Shown: positions 7,893 to 17,229, counted from the stretch's first letter. The stretch is DNA of 64,000 nt from Nocardioides sp. TRM66260-LWL (GCF_020075545.1 NZ_JAIQZK010000006.1:62001-126000); one strand, 5' to 3'. Made by a program: numbers and translations. Notes: generated by a model not told the origin, from the sequence alone.

Positions 7893-9191
7893 GGCGGCAT
7901 TCAACCCGGCCATGGCCGAGCGCGGCGTCTTGACCCAGGCGTTGCGGCCCAGCGCGAGGTTCGCGAGCGCGCGCAGCGACACCCACGCCCACACGTACCC
8001 GTAGGCGGTGAAGAGCAGCCCGGCGGCCGGGACCTCGTACCAGCGGAACCGGTGCGGGCTGTGACGCTGGTAGGTGCCGAGGAACAGCGCGAGCGGCAGC
8101 AGCGAGACGAGCAGCTCGACGCCGCGCCGCTGCGGGCCGTACGGCACGAAGCCGAGCAGGTGGTTGGTCGCCGGGAGGCCGAGGATCGCGGCGATGCTCA
8201 GCAGCATCGTGACGCTGACCAGCAGCACCGTGACGACCAGCACGAGGTAGAGGACGAGATCGAGGCGGCCGACGAGCGGCACCCGGCCCGGCCGCAGCAG
8301 CCCGGGGATGTGGCGCCAGCACTGGTAGTGGCCCTGGATCCAGCGAGTGCGCTGGCGCAGCAGCGCGCGCCAGCCGACCACGCCCTGCTGCTCGACGTGC
8401 GTCGCGTGGCAGAACCGGGTGCGCCAGCCCGCGACGACCAGGCGCAGGCCGAGGTCGAGGTCCTCGGTGAGGGCACCCGGCGACCACGCCTGGCCGTCCT
8501 CGTCCGCGAGGCCGTCGAGCGCCGAGAGCCGGGTGAACTGGCCGTTGCCGCCCAGGCCGGAGGAGCCCAGACGGTCGCGGGCCACCTGGACGAGCCGGCT
8601 GAAGCCGACGAACTCGATGTCCTGCATGCGGGTGAGCAGGTTGTCGCGGGCGTTGCCGATGCGCACGCCCACCTGCACCGAGGCGACCTCGGGCTCGGCG
8701 AAGTACGGGGCGACCGTCGTCAGGGCGTCGGCCGGCAGCAGCCCGTCGGCGTCGAGGATCACCACGACGACGTCGTCGGCGCCGCGTCCCTCGAGCCACG
8801 GGTCGTCCGCTGCGCGCCAGGCGCTGATCAGCCCGTGCCCGTGGTTCAGCGCCTCGCTCTTGCCGAGGCCGGCGTCCGGCGGGACGCGCCGGGTCAGCCG
8901 GATCCGCTCGTCGCGCCGTGCCCAGCGTCCTGCGATGGCGGCGGTGGCGTCCTGGGAGTCGTCGTCGACGACGAGCACCCGGACGGGGCCGTCGTACTCC
9001 AGCCGCGCGACCGTCTCGAGGGTGCGGTCGAGCACGAGCTCCTCGTTGCGCGCCGGCACCAGCAGCACCATCAGGGGCCGGTACGTCGAGGTCGGCTGCG
9101 CCGCCCGGGCCAGGGAGAGGGCGAAGAGGACGGCGTAGTAGCCGACGATGACCGCGATCGCGCCGGCCGCGAGGGTGAGGTCGAGCGTCAT
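7311..9191 (-). CDS. pyrE: Fused family-2 glycosyltransferase and orotate phosphoribosyltransferase
   Basis: A single 626-aa frame. Residues 1 to about 433 are a membrane GT2: N-terminal helix, LLVPARNEE, VLVVDDDSQD, ILDADG, TEDLDLGLRL, QRTRW, then several helices ending in NAWVKTPRS. From Met434 it is a full OPRT: SGQVSHEYFDKYLF (orotate and PRPP contacts), FVRKQAKEYGT and VVLIEDVITTGG (PRPP loop), making OMP from orotate. No stop separates the halves, whereas in relatives I recall these are neighbouring genes. An internal ATG (7892) could make free PyrE, but no Shine-Dalgarno precedes it. The 5' end overlaps the lipoprotein stop by 4 nt (ATGA), so translation is coupled. Confidence 0.85.
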   Translation of the reverse strand: MTLDLTLAAGAIAVIVGYYAVLFALSLARAAQPTSTYRPLMVLLVPARNEELVLDRTLETVARLEYDGPVRVLVVDDDSQDATAAIAGRWARRDERIRLTRRVPPDAGLGKSEALNHGHGLISAWRAADDPWLEGRGADDVVVVILDADGLLPADALTTVAPYFAEPEVASVQVGVRIGNARDNLLTRMQDIEFVGFSRLVQVARDRLGSSGLGGNGQFTRLSALDGLADEDGQAWSPGALTEDLDLGLRLVVAGWRTRFCHATHVEQQGVVGWRALLRQRTRWIQGHYQCWRHIPGLLRPGRVPLVGRLDLVLYLVLVVTVLLVSVTMLLSIAAILGLPATNHLLGFVPYGPQRRGVELLVSLLPLALFLGTYQRHSPHRFRWYEVPAAGLLFTAYGYVWAWVSLRALANLALGRNAWVKTPRSAMAGLNAAMTTDLTGPSLAAAIDARCRLSGTFTLRSGQVSHEYFDKYLFEADPVLLRRVAQAMVPLLPAGDDAPDLLGGLELGGVPIATMVSSLTGTPALFVRKQAKEYGTAKLAEGPEFAGRRVVLIEDVITTGGAVRDATVALREAGAIVEVVVCAIDRSPEDQTPLADLGLEIRAVLTKAELDAVRAGAAGAAATAGA

Positions 9192-9931
9192 CCGGCGGAG
9201 GGCGACGCCAGCGTCGGGAGGTCCTTCAGCAGGTCCTGGTCGGCGATCGCGCCCAGCGCCTTCAGCGCGGAGCGCCAGGCGGCGTCGGCGTCGGCGATCG
9301 CGCCGGCGAACGACGCCGGCACGCGGGTGCCGCCGCCGGCGCGGAGCTGCCCGGCCAGCCGGTCGTAGGTGCGCAGGCTGGCCACCAGCCGCGCGGGCGC
9401 GGAGCCCGACGGCGGGGGCAGCCGGGTGGCGGTGACGACGAGCTCGCGCAGCTGCGCCTGCACCTGACGCGCGAAGCGGGGCCGCTCCGCGCGCGGGATG
9501 CCGGTGTCGTCGACGCTGGCCACCCACAGCGCGTGCAGCAGCTGCACCTGGTCGACGCTGCGACGGGCCGCGGCCACCCCGGTGACGACGAACACCGAGT
9601 CGCTGTCGACCACCGGCGCGTCACCGAGACGTCCGCCGGCGACGGTCGCCTGTCCCGACGGGGTGCTCGAGGCGTCCGAGCCGCCCGAGGCACCCGGGGC
9701 ACCCGAGCCGCCCGAGGCGCCCGGGGCACCCGAGCCGCCGGCCGAGGGCGAGCCGTCAGGACGCGAGCCCTCCGCGCTCCCCGACGGCGTCGCCGAGCCG
9801 CCGGCGGCGCTCTCGTCGGCGGAGGGGGCGGCCGAGACGCCGTTCGGCGCGGCGTCGCCGCTGCAGCCGGCGAGCGCGGCCGGGGCGGTGAGGAGGGACA
9901 GGGCGAGCACCAGGCTCGGCAGGCGGTTCAC
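9188..9931 (-). CDS. Lipoprotein with Gly/Ala/Ser/Pro-rich linker
   Basis: 247-aa predicted lipoprotein. The signal ends in the lipobox LAGC, followed by about 90 residues of disordered sequence with three near-copies of GAPGASGGS, then a helical domain of about 130 residues (VDQVQLLHALWVASVDD, RQVQAQLRELVVTATRL, LRTYDRLAGQL). No catalytic motif recognised. GTG start at 9931. It lies between wecB and the GT2-PyrE fusion in a minus-strand run. Its stop overlaps the fusion's start (ATGA). An accessory role in surface polysaccharide assembly is possible from context only. Confidence 0.75.
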   Translation of the reverse strand: MNRLPSLVLALSLLTAPAALAGCSGDAAPNGVSAAPSADESAAGGSATPSGSAEGSRPDGSPSAGGSGAPGASGGSGAPGASGGSDASSTPSGQATVAGGRLGDAPVVDSDSVFVVTGVAAARRSVDQVQLLHALWVASVDDTGIPRAERPRFARQVQAQLRELVVTATRLPPPSGSAPARLVASLRTYDRLAGQLRAGGGTRVPASFAGAIADADAAWRSALKALGAIADQDLLKDLPTLASPSAG

Positions 9932-9997
9932 AGGGGACTCCCGGGTCGGAGGAGGTTCGGGCGGGCGGGTTAGGCGGGTCGGGTCAGGAGAGGCGGG

Positions 9998-11182
9998 TCA
10001 GGCGGAGGCGTGCGCCCGGGTCGGGGCGGCGGGCACGTGGCCGAGCAGGTCGGCGACCAGGGCGACGATCCGCTCGGCGGCCCGGCCGTCGCCGAACGGC
10101 GAGGTGCGGCACGTCAGCGCGGCCTGGGCGTCCGGATCGGTGAGCAGCCGCCCGATCTCGCGCCGGATGCGCACCGGGTCGGTGCCCACCAGCAGCAGGC
10201 CGCCGGCCACCTCGCCCTCGGGACGCTCGGTGGTGTCGCGCGCGACCAGGGTGGGTCGACCCAGGGTGCACGCCTCCTCCTGGACGCCGCCGGAGTCGGT
10301 GAGCACCACGTCGGCACGGCGCAGCAGGCGCACGAAGTCGGGGTAGTCCAGCGCCCCGACCAGGTGCACTCGGTCGGACGCCGGGAGCACGGCTGCGATC
10401 GTCTGCTGGACGACGGGGTTGGGGTGCAGCGGCAGCACGACCTGCAGGTCGGGGTGATCGGCCACCGCGCGGGCGACGCCCTCGGCGATGCCGGCGAGGC
10501 CGGCGCCCCACGACTCGCGGCGGTGCGCGGTGACGACCAGCAGCGGCCGGGCGTCCGCGTGCACCGAGGCGAGCAGGTCGGCGTCGCGGCCGGCGTAGCC
10601 GGTGGAGCGCGCCAGGGTCGCGTGCAGGGCGTCGACGACGGTGTTGCCGACGTCGTGCACGGTCTGCGGGTCGAGGCCCTCGGCGAGCAGGGCCTCGGCC
10701 GCGGTGCGGGTGGGCGCGCAGTGAAGGTCGGCGATCCGGCCGATCAGCCGCCGGTTGGCCTCCTCCGGGTACGGCGAGCGCAGGTCGCCGGTGCGCAGGC
10801 CGGCCTCGACGTGCACCACCGGCACCTGCCGGTAGAAGCCGGCCAGGGCGCCGGCCAGCGCCGTGGTGGTGTCGCCCTGCACGACGACGGCGTCGAGCCG
10901 GTGCGCCTCGATCGCGGCGCCGACGGCCTGCAGGGCGCGACCGGCGAGGTCGGAGAGCTGCTGGCCCGGACGCATCAGGTCGAGGTCGTCGTCGGGGCGC
11001 AGGCCGAAGTCGGCGAGCACGGGAGCCAGCAGGTCGCGGTGCTGTCCGGTCGAGACGATCACCGGCTCGAGCGGCCCCGTCGCCGCCATCGCGGTGATCA
11101 CCGGCGCGAGCTTGACCGCCTCGGGACGCGTGCCGAGCAGGATGCCGACGCGCGAGCGGGTCGGGTGGGGCTGACGGATCAT
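9998..11182 (-). CDS. wecB: UDP-N-acetylglucosamine 2-epimerase (non-hydrolysing)
   Basis: 394 aa, converting UDP-GlcNAc to UDP-ManNAc for surface glycan synthesis. Family motifs are LGTRPEAVKLAPVI at the N-terminus, GDTTTALAGALAGFY, HVEAGLRTGD, PEEANRRLIGRIADLH, TAHRRESWG and LTDSGGVQEEA with ARDTTERPE near the UDP site. Length and motifs are standard for the family. It starts 10 nt after the stop of the small membrane protein gene and precedes the lipoprotein and GT2-PyrE genes, so the group looks like one polysaccharide operon. Confidence 0.93.
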   Translation of the reverse strand: MIRQPHPTRSRVGILLGTRPEAVKLAPVITAMAATGPLEPVIVSTGQHRDLLAPVLADFGLRPDDDLDLMRPGQQLSDLAGRALQAVGAAIEAHRLDAVVVQGDTTTALAGALAGFYRQVPVVHVEAGLRTGDLRSPYPEEANRRLIGRIADLHCAPTRTAAEALLAEGLDPQTVHDVGNTVVDALHATLARSTGYAGRDADLLASVHADARPLLVVTAHRRESWGAGLAGIAEGVARAVADHPDLQVVLPLHPNPVVQQTIAAVLPASDRVHLVGALDYPDFVRLLRRADVVLTDSGGVQEEACTLGRPTLVARDTTERPEGEVAGGLLLVGTDPVRIRREIGRLLTDPDAQAALTCRTSPFGDGRAAERIVALVADLLGHVPAAPTRAHASA

Positions 11183-11192
11183 CGGGGTCCGA

Positions 11193-11678
11193 TCAGTAGG
11201 AGCTCACGGGGAGCATCGTGACGAGGCCGGTGCGGCTGGCCTGCAGGGTCACCCGGTAGGCGACGCCCTCGCGGACGTCCACCCGGGCGGTGGCGGTGCG
11301 GACGGCGCCGTCGACGGTGACGGCGGACTCCAGGTCGTAGGCGCCGGGCGCGAGGTCCAGCGGCGCGGCGGTCGCGGTCCCGGCCAGCGGGACGACCCGC
11401 GCCGGGCCGTCGAGCGGCCGCAGGATCAGCGACGCGTCGGACGGACGCAGGTCGTCGCGGATCTCGAGTCGGGCCTCGAGCACCGACGCGTCCGAGCCGG
11501 CCGGCAGCGGCGCCTCCTGAACGCGCACCCGGGTGGCGACGCCGGTGGGCGCGACGACGTACCAGACGCAGCCGAGCACCACGAGCAGCGAGACCAGGCC
11601 GGCGCCGAGCGCCCGCAGCGTCGCGTGCAGCGGGCTGCGCTCGGGACCGCGGGAGCGGGGAGGCGCGGAAGCGGACAT
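11193..11678 (-). CDS. Single-pass membrane protein of unknown function
   Basis: 161 aa with a short cytoplasmic Arg/Ser-rich N-terminus, one transmembrane helix (LVSLLVVLGCVWYVVAP, about residues 28-46) and an extracytoplasmic beta-rich domain (DASVLEARLEIRDD, LILRPLDGPARVVPL, APGAYDLES, GVAYRVTLQAS). The strands resemble an Ig-like or carboxypeptidase-regulatory fold, but I recognise no family. It is first in the minus-strand run with wecB, the lipoprotein and GT2-PyrE, which suggests a surface-polysaccharide role. Confidence 0.65.
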   Translation of the reverse strand: MSASAPPRSRGPERSPLHATLRALGAGLVSLLVVLGCVWYVVAPTGVATRVRVQEAPLPAGSDASVLEARLEIRDDLRPSDASLILRPLDGPARVVPLAGTATAAPLDLAPGAYDLESAVTVDGAVRTATARVDVREGVAYRVTLQASRTGLVTMLPVSSY

Positions 11679-11759
11679 GACGGCCTTCCGGTGCGGGGGT
11701 CGGCGTGATCGTGCGGGGACGCCCGGAACGGGCGGGGAGCAGCAGGTGTCCGGAACGCG

Positions 11760-11796
11760 ACCTCCCCGGGAACGCCGAGGGCGTTCCCGGGGAGGT
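11760..11796 (-). terminator. Terminator of the nuclease/nucleotidase gene
   Basis: 17-bp perfect stem (ACCTCCCCGGGAACGCC and its complement) with loop GAG, 21 bp past the stop of the giant exoprotein gene. Confidence 0.8.
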
Positions 11797-11817
11797 GCGG
11801 TGCGATCCGGACGAGGG

Positions 11818-12735
11818 TCAGCCGGCGCTGACCATCGCGGCGTTCACACCGGTGCGGTAGCCGCCGTTGGCGATCCGCCCGATGCTCACGCCGCCGGCGT
11901 AGGACGACGCGCCGCCCGCCGAGCCGTTCCACCACTGCGTGCGCAGGGTGCCGTCGGGCGCGGCGAAGGCCACCTTGTAGTCGACCCCGGCCTTGACGCC
12001 GGAGAAGTAGAAGGTGCCGTCGTCCTGGGTGCAGGTGGCGTACCTGGCGGGCCCGGCCGCGCTGTCGTACAGGTACACGCACACCTTGTTGCGGCCGACG
12101 GCCTTGCCGTTGGACCGCACCTTGCCGGTCACGACACCACCGAGCGGCGTCAGCGCGGCGTCGGCCGTGGCCGAGGCGTTGCCGTTGGCCAGGGTCAGCG
12201 CCAGCGCGCCGGCCTGGGTGGTCGAGCCACCGACCGTGCCGGTCCACCACTGCGTGGCGTACGCGCCCTTGGGGTCGAAGAAGGCGAGGTCGTAGTCGCC
12301 CTTCGCGAGCCCGGTGAGCGTGTAGGTGCCGTCGGAGCCCGTGCAGGTGGCGTAGCGCGCGGCCGTGGAGTCGCCGTGGGCGTACGCGTAGACGCACACG
12401 CCGGACAGCGGGGTCACGGTCCGGATGCTGCCGTCACGCACGGTGCCGGTGATGGTGGCCTGCTTCGGCTCGTCGAAGGCCAGGTCGACACCCGTGCGGG
12501 TGCCGCTGATCGACAGCGGAGCCGAGACGTAGGTGGTCGGGTTCTCGCCGCTCGCGTCGGTGAGGACCACCTGGTAGGTGCCGTACGCCTCGAGGTAGTA
12601 GGCGCCGTCGTCCTGGGTGCAGGTCGCGTAGCTGGCGCTCGAGGCGGTCTTCGAGGTGTAGAGGTACACGCAGGCGCCGGAGACCGGGTTGCCCGCGAAG
12701 TCCCGCACGACGCCCGACACCGACGAGGTCGTCGT
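11818..12735 (-). repeat. Three tandem cysteine/TQWW beta modules (nuclease C-terminus)
   Basis: Each module of about 100 residues carries ACVYLY or VCVYAY, then YATCT, then Y-x-L/V-x-F-D, and in two of three TQWW with a GG turn. The same triple arrangement ends the neighbouring exoprotein (17540-18470). It resembles a carboxypeptidase-regulatory-like fold, with the two cysteines probably forming a disulfide. Confidence 0.75.
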
Positions 12736-15700
12736 CGGCGTGGCGCCGGGCGCACCGACGAGGGTGCCGGACGGGGCGGCCTTGACGCCGACCTGCCAGG
12801 TGCCCACGAGGTTCGACGGGGCGGTGAAGGAGATGCTCGCCGCGCCGTTGGCGACCGGGAACTCCCCGACCGGGACGACGTCGGTGCCCTGGGTCAGGAA
12901 CACCGTCGCCTTGGTGTTGAGCGGGCTGCCCTGCGAGGTGAGGTCGAGCCGGCTCAGCGAGAAGCTGACGCTCTGCCCGGCGGTCACGCCCGAGGGGAGG
13001 CCGTTCTCCTCGACCTGCTGGCGCGCGAAGTCGGGTGAGAGGCCCGGCGTGCGGTGGTCCTGCAGGTACTGGATCCACAGGTCGCGGTCGACGAGGCCGG
13101 TGTCGTTCGCCTGGCCCTGGGTGAAGGCGGTGAAGTTGTCGCCGCCGGTGCCGAGGAAGGAGAACGTCGAGACCTTGTAGGTCGCGGCCGGGTCGATCGG
13201 CTGGTCGTTGATCCGGATCGAGGTGATCCGCGAGCCGGCCGGCTTGGACGGGTCCTGGGTCACCCGGACGTTGTCCGAGAGGCCGAGGGCCAGGAACGGC
13301 CGCGACGCGCCGGTCGGCTGCCACTGCTGCTCGAGCACCGCCTTCAGCTGGGCGCCGGTGAGCCGGACGACCCAGATGTTGTTGACGAACGGCAGCACCG
13401 AGTTGGCCTCGGCGTAGGTGACGACGCCGTCGGTGTTGGCCGGGTTGCTGGTCGTGTCGCCCTTGTAGACGAGCTCGGAGCGCAGACCGCCCGGGTTGAC
13501 GATGCCGAGGTCGGCGCCGCCGAGGCGGGCCGGGATGCCGTCGCGCAGCGCGTTGCCGACCAGGTCGCCCAGGGTCGACTCCAGGCCGCGGCTGTCTCGG
13601 GTGCCGCCGACGTACGTCCCGGTGGCGGTGGAGCCGCCGGAGTACGCGGTGGTGATGTCGCCGGTGATGGTGCCGACCGGCTGGTCACCGACCTGCTTGG
13701 CGTAGGCCAGGGCGTTGTCGACGATCGTCTTGACGTTCGCGACCCGCGGGAACTGGCTGACCAGCGTGGCGTCGGCGGTCGTGGTGCGGGCGACGTTGGC
13801 GGCCGAGTAGGACGTCACCGTCTTGGTGTTCGGGTTGATCTTCAGCACGATCTTGCCGACGTTGTCGCCGTAGTTGCCGGTCTGCAGCAGCGGACGGCTG
13901 CGGCCGGTCGAGCCGATCGGCTGGTCCCAGGCGTAGACCTGGTGGGTGTGGCCGTTGAAGATCGCGTTGATCCGCGGGCTGAGGTTCGCCATGGCCGCGA
14001 ACTCGCCACCCTTGGCGATCTCGGCGTTGTAGTTCGAGCCCACGCCCTGGACGGCGCCGGCGTGGAACGTCGCGACGAGCACGTCGGCCTCGCCGTTGGA
14101 CGGATCGCCGTCGGTGAGCTTGGCGGCCACGCGGTTCACCGCGGCGATCGGGTCGCCGAAGGTGAGGTCCTGGATGCCGCCGGGGCTGACCAGGCTCGCG
14201 GTCTCCTGCGTCACGGCACCGATGACGGCGATCTTGACGCCGTGCTTGGTGAAGGACGCGTACTCCGGCAGCACCGGGGTCTGCGTGCCCTTGGCGTAGA
14301 CGTTCGCGCCGAGGTAGTCCCACTTCGCGTTGCGGCTGCCGGCCGCGCCGATGACGCGGTCGCGGAGGTCGGCGTAGCCCTGGTCGAACTCGTGGTTGCC
14401 CACCGCGGAGGCGTCGAGGCCCAGCGCGTTGAACATGTCGATCGTGGGCTGGTCCTTCTGGGTCGCCGAGGCGAACTCGGAGGCGCCGATCAGGTCACCG
14501 GCGCCGACGAACAGGACGTCGTCGGACGACGGCGCGGCCTGGCGGAGCTGCTCCACCGTGCCGGCCCACTTGACGGTGTTGGCGTTGATGCGACCGTGGA
14601 AGTCGTTGACGCCGAGCAGCGTCAGGTCGAAGTCCGGCGCCGCGACCGGGGCGGAGATGCCCACGATCTCGGGGTCGTGGTCGGAGGACCGGTACGCGTT
14701 GGGCTGGTAGAAATCCGTGGCGTTGTAGTTGTAGCGGCTGTACTCGTAGGCGATCGACTCGCCGGAGTTGATGTTCCAGATGTCCGCGCCGGTGACGTCC
14801 GCCTTGGCGGGCGCGTTGGCCAGGACGTGGTCGAGCGAGCCCGAGAGGCCGCTGAAGGAGTAGGTCGACTCACCGGGGGTGGTGGTGGACTCGACCGCGC
14901 TGAAGCCGGCGCCGTAGAGGACCTGCATGGGGTCCTCCTGCGTGTAGCTGTTGAAGTCGCCGGTCAGGAAGATCTTCGCGAGGCCGCGGTCGGCGGCGAA
15001 CTGGTTCGCGAAGGTCACCAGGGCCTGCGCCTGACGGGTGCGGTCGCCGTTGTAGAAGCCCTGGCCGTCGCCGGCGTCGGCGTTGTCGCCGGTACCGCCG
15101 CTGCCCTTGGACTTGAAGTGGTTGACGATCACCGCGAAGGCGGTGGAGTCGGCGTTGCCGACCCGCTTGAACGCCTGGGCCAGCGGCTGACGCGCGTTGG
15201 CGAACGCGGCGGAGCCGACGAGCACCTTCGAGCCGCCGACCGGGGCGGCCGTCGCCTTCTTGTAGATGAAGCCGGTGCGGATGACGTCCTGCTGGTCGAC
15301 CGGCGGGAGGTCCGCGGCGGCCGGCGAGGGCACGTAGTCCCACACGGTGCTGCCGGCGGCGGCGTTGAGCGCGTTCACGAGCGTCCGGATGCCGTTGTCG
15401 CGGTCGGTCTGGCCGAGCATCTTGACGCTGTTCTCGAGCTCCTCGAGGGAGACGATGTCGGCGCCGAGGCCGTTGATGGCCGCCACGATCTTGTCCTGCT
15501 GACGCTTCAGCGAGGCGTCGGTGGCCGCGCCGCGCGGGCCGTTCGGGGTGCAGGTGTTGTTCGCGATCCGGTTGCCGGCGCGGTCGGTGTAGTACGTGCA
15601 GCTGCCGCCCGCGGCGACGAAGGCCTCGCCGGTGGTCGGGAAGTAGTTGAGCACGTTGAACGTCGCCAGCCGCAGGTCGCCGCCGACGTTCTCGGGGGCC

Positions 15701-17229
15701 GGGGTGCGGGTGTTGGCGAACGACGCCGGGGCCGTGTCGGCCGCGGTGTACTGCGAGCGCGGCTGGAGCTTCCACGCGCTGTTGCGGTACTCGAGGATCA
15801 CCGGGGCGGTGAGCGTCGCCTTCGCGCCGACCCGCACGGCGACGGTGTTGCCCGCCGGCGTGGTCAGGTAGGGCACCGGGGTGTCCTTGCCGGTGGTGAG
15901 GAAGTTGACGCTCGCGCCGTCGTCGAGCACGACGCCGCGGGCGGCGTTGTCGGCGGCGACGTCGGCGGCCGCCTGGGTGCCCGGCTTCGCGACGTCGGTG
16001 GGCTGGATGAGCGGCTTGGTGCCGGTCGCGAGGCCCACCTCGGCGAACTGGTTGGTCGAGAACGTGTTGGTGACCGTGAAGGAGTCGGTCGGGGCCAGCA
16101 GCTCGCCCTCGTGCGCCTCGCGGTCGGCCTCGGTGGTCGGGTACGCCGCGGCGAGCGGGGTGACCGAGCCGGTGACGCCGGCGGGCTTGGCGATGTCGGC
16201 GGCCGAGCCCGGGGTGATCTCGGTGGTGCCCTGGAACTCCGAGACGGCGCCGGTGACGTCGACGACGTCGCCGACGGCGGGGATCGCGGAGGTCAGCGAA
16301 GCGCCGGTGAACACGAAGACGGCGTCCGAGGCACCCGGGGTGGCGTCGGTGGCGCCGCCGGTGCCGATCGTCTGCACGTAGAAGCCGTTGTAGCCGCCGG
16401 TCGGGTACGCCGCGGTGACGACGCCGCGGACCGTGACGGTCTGGCCGCTCTTCGGCGAGGTGGCGGTGTTGGTGCCCTGCACCTCGGCGATCGGGGTGAG
16501 GGTCGGCGTCGTGGTGCCGCCGCCCGTGCCCCCCGTGCCGCCGGTGCCGCCCGTGCCGCCCGTGCCGCCCGAGCCCGCGGCGGAGGCGGTGTTCTGCGGG
16601 GTCGGCGCGGCCGACTTGAAGTCGGCGCCGTTGTTGTCGGTGTCGCCACCCGCGGTGCGGTTGGCCGAGGTGGTGTTCGAGAGGTTCGCCGACATCGCGG
16701 CGCCCTCGAAGGTGGTGTTGCCGCCGGCGCCGTAGCCGACCATGTCGACGATGTTCGCGTTGCCGGCGACGTTGCCCGAGCCGCTGAAGGTCGTCGTGCC
16801 GGGCTTCAGCAGGAACACCTGCCCGTTGGAGCTGCCCATCGTGAAGCCCACGCTGGCGTCGGGCGTGGGCAGCGCGACGCCGTTCGTGCCGTCGGGGCCG
16901 GCCTTGACGAGGAACGGCGAGTTCGCCGGGATCGTCGTGCCCGCCGCGAACGTCAGAGCGCTCGAGTTCGGGCTTCCACCGCTCGAGCGGTAGAACAGCG
17001 TCATGCCCTCGAGCGACAGCGGCGCGCTGGTGGGGTTGTAGAGCTCGACGAAGTCGGAGTTGTACTGGGCGCCGCTGTTGCCGCCGCCGCCGTACGCCTC
17101 GCTGATGACGATGCCCGTGCCGGCCGGGTTGGCCGAGGCAGGCAGGGCGGGGAGCGCCGCGACCGGCAGCGCTACCGCCAGCAGGCCGGTCGCCAGGAGG
17201 CGACTCGACCGCGTGCTGCGAGATGACAT
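11818..17229 (-). CDS. Giant secreted LTD / ExeM-like nuclease / 5'-nucleotidase fusion
   Basis: 1803-aa exported protein that appears able to degrade DNA and then dephosphorylate the nucleotides. Order: signal peptide; lamin-tail-like domain about 36-210 (VISEAYGGGG, DFVELYNPT); GTGG linker near 220-237; OB-like domains to about 510; endonuclease/exonuclease/phosphatase domain about 520-860 (LATFNVLNYF, GDFNSY, SSDHDP); metallophosphatase about 864-1180 (VNDFHGRIN, GNHEFDQGY, FNGHTHQ); 5'-nucleotidase C-terminal domain to about 1395 (NPGGLRSEL); Ig-like region; three CVYxY/YATC/TQWW modules about 1499-1803. GGAGA lies 6 nt before ATG 17229. A phosphate-scavenging role is inferred. Confidence 0.9.
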   Translation of the reverse strand: MSSRSTRSSRLLATGLLAVALPVAALPALPASANPAGTGIVISEAYGGGGNSGAQYNSDFVELYNPTSAPLSLEGMTLFYRSSGGSPNSSALTFAAGTTIPANSPFLVKAGPDGTNGVALPTPDASVGFTMGSSNGQVFLLKPGTTTFSGSGNVAGNANIVDMVGYGAGGNTTFEGAAMSANLSNTTSANRTAGGDTDNNGADFKSAAPTPQNTASAAGSGGTGGTGGTGGTGGTGGGTTTPTLTPIAEVQGTNTATSPKSGQTVTVRGVVTAAYPTGGYNGFYVQTIGTGGATDATPGASDAVFVFTGASLTSAIPAVGDVVDVTGAVSEFQGTTEITPGSAADIAKPAGVTGSVTPLAAAYPTTEADREAHEGELLAPTDSFTVTNTFSTNQFAEVGLATGTKPLIQPTDVAKPGTQAAADVAADNAARGVVLDDGASVNFLTTGKDTPVPYLTTPAGNTVAVRVGAKATLTAPVILEYRNSAWKLQPRSQYTAADTAPASFANTRTPAPENVGGDLRLATFNVLNYFPTTGEAFVAAGGSCTYYTDRAGNRIANNTCTPNGPRGAATDASLKRQQDKIVAAINGLGADIVSLEELENSVKMLGQTDRDNGIRTLVNALNAAAGSTVWDYVPSPAAADLPPVDQQDVIRTGFIYKKATAAPVGGSKVLVGSAAFANARQPLAQAFKRVGNADSTAFAVIVNHFKSKGSGGTGDNADAGDGQGFYNGDRTRQAQALVTFANQFAADRGLAKIFLTGDFNSYTQEDPMQVLYGAGFSAVESTTTPGESTYSFSGLSGSLDHVLANAPAKADVTGADIWNINSGESIAYEYSRYNYNATDFYQPNAYRSSDHDPEIVGISAPVAAPDFDLTLLGVNDFHGRINANTVKWAGTVEQLRQAAPSSDDVLFVGAGDLIGASEFASATQKDQPTIDMFNALGLDASAVGNHEFDQGYADLRDRVIGAAGSRNAKWDYLGANVYAKGTQTPVLPEYASFTKHGVKIAVIGAVTQETASLVSPGGIQDLTFGDPIAAVNRVAAKLTDGDPSNGEADVLVATFHAGAVQGVGSNYNAEIAKGGEFAAMANLSPRINAIFNGHTHQVYAWDQPIGSTGRSRPLLQTGNYGDNVGKIVLKINPNTKTVTSYSAANVARTTTADATLVSQFPRVANVKTIVDNALAYAKQVGDQPVGTITGDITTAYSGGSTATGTYVGGTRDSRGLESTLGDLVGNALRDGIPARLGGADLGIVNPGGLRSELVYKGDTTSNPANTDGVVTYAEANSVLPFVNNIWVVRLTGAQLKAVLEQQWQPTGASRPFLALGLSDNVRVTQDPSKPAGSRITSIRINDQPIDPAATYKVSTFSFLGTGGDNFTAFTQGQANDTGLVDRDLWIQYLQDHRTPGLSPDFARQQVEENGLPSGVTAGQSVSFSLSRLDLTSQGSPLNTKATVFLTQGTDVVPVGEFPVANGAASISFTAPSNLVGTWQVGVKAAPSGTLVGAPGATPTTTSSVSGVVRDFAGNPVSGACVYLYTSKTASSASYATCTQDDGAYYLEAYGTYQVVLTDASGENPTTYVSAPLSISGTRTGVDLAFDEPKQATITGTVRDGSIRTVTPLSGVCVYAYAHGDSTAARYATCTGSDGTYTLTGLAKGDYDLAFFDPKGAYATQWWTGTVGGSTTQAGALALTLANGNASATADAALTPLGGVVTGKVRSNGKAVGRNKVCVYLYDSAAGPARYATCTQDDGTFYFSGVKAGVDYKVAFAAPDGTLRTQWWNGSAGGASSYAGGVSIGRIANGGYRTGVNAAMVSAG

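Noticed and set aside
9650..9760. Direct DNA repeats as a possible mobile or CRISPR element
   Set aside because: These are in-frame GAPGASGGS linker repeats of the lipoprotein.
16520..16580. CRISPR-like short repeats in the nuclease gene
   Set aside because: They are codon repeats of a GTGG linker, inside a coding frame and without spacers.
13054..17226. Very long plus-strand open frame opposite the nuclease gene
   Set aside because: It is the antisense shadow of a high-GC gene: Arg/Gly/Ala/Val-rich composition, no domain recognised, and the minus-strand protein has clear domain structure.
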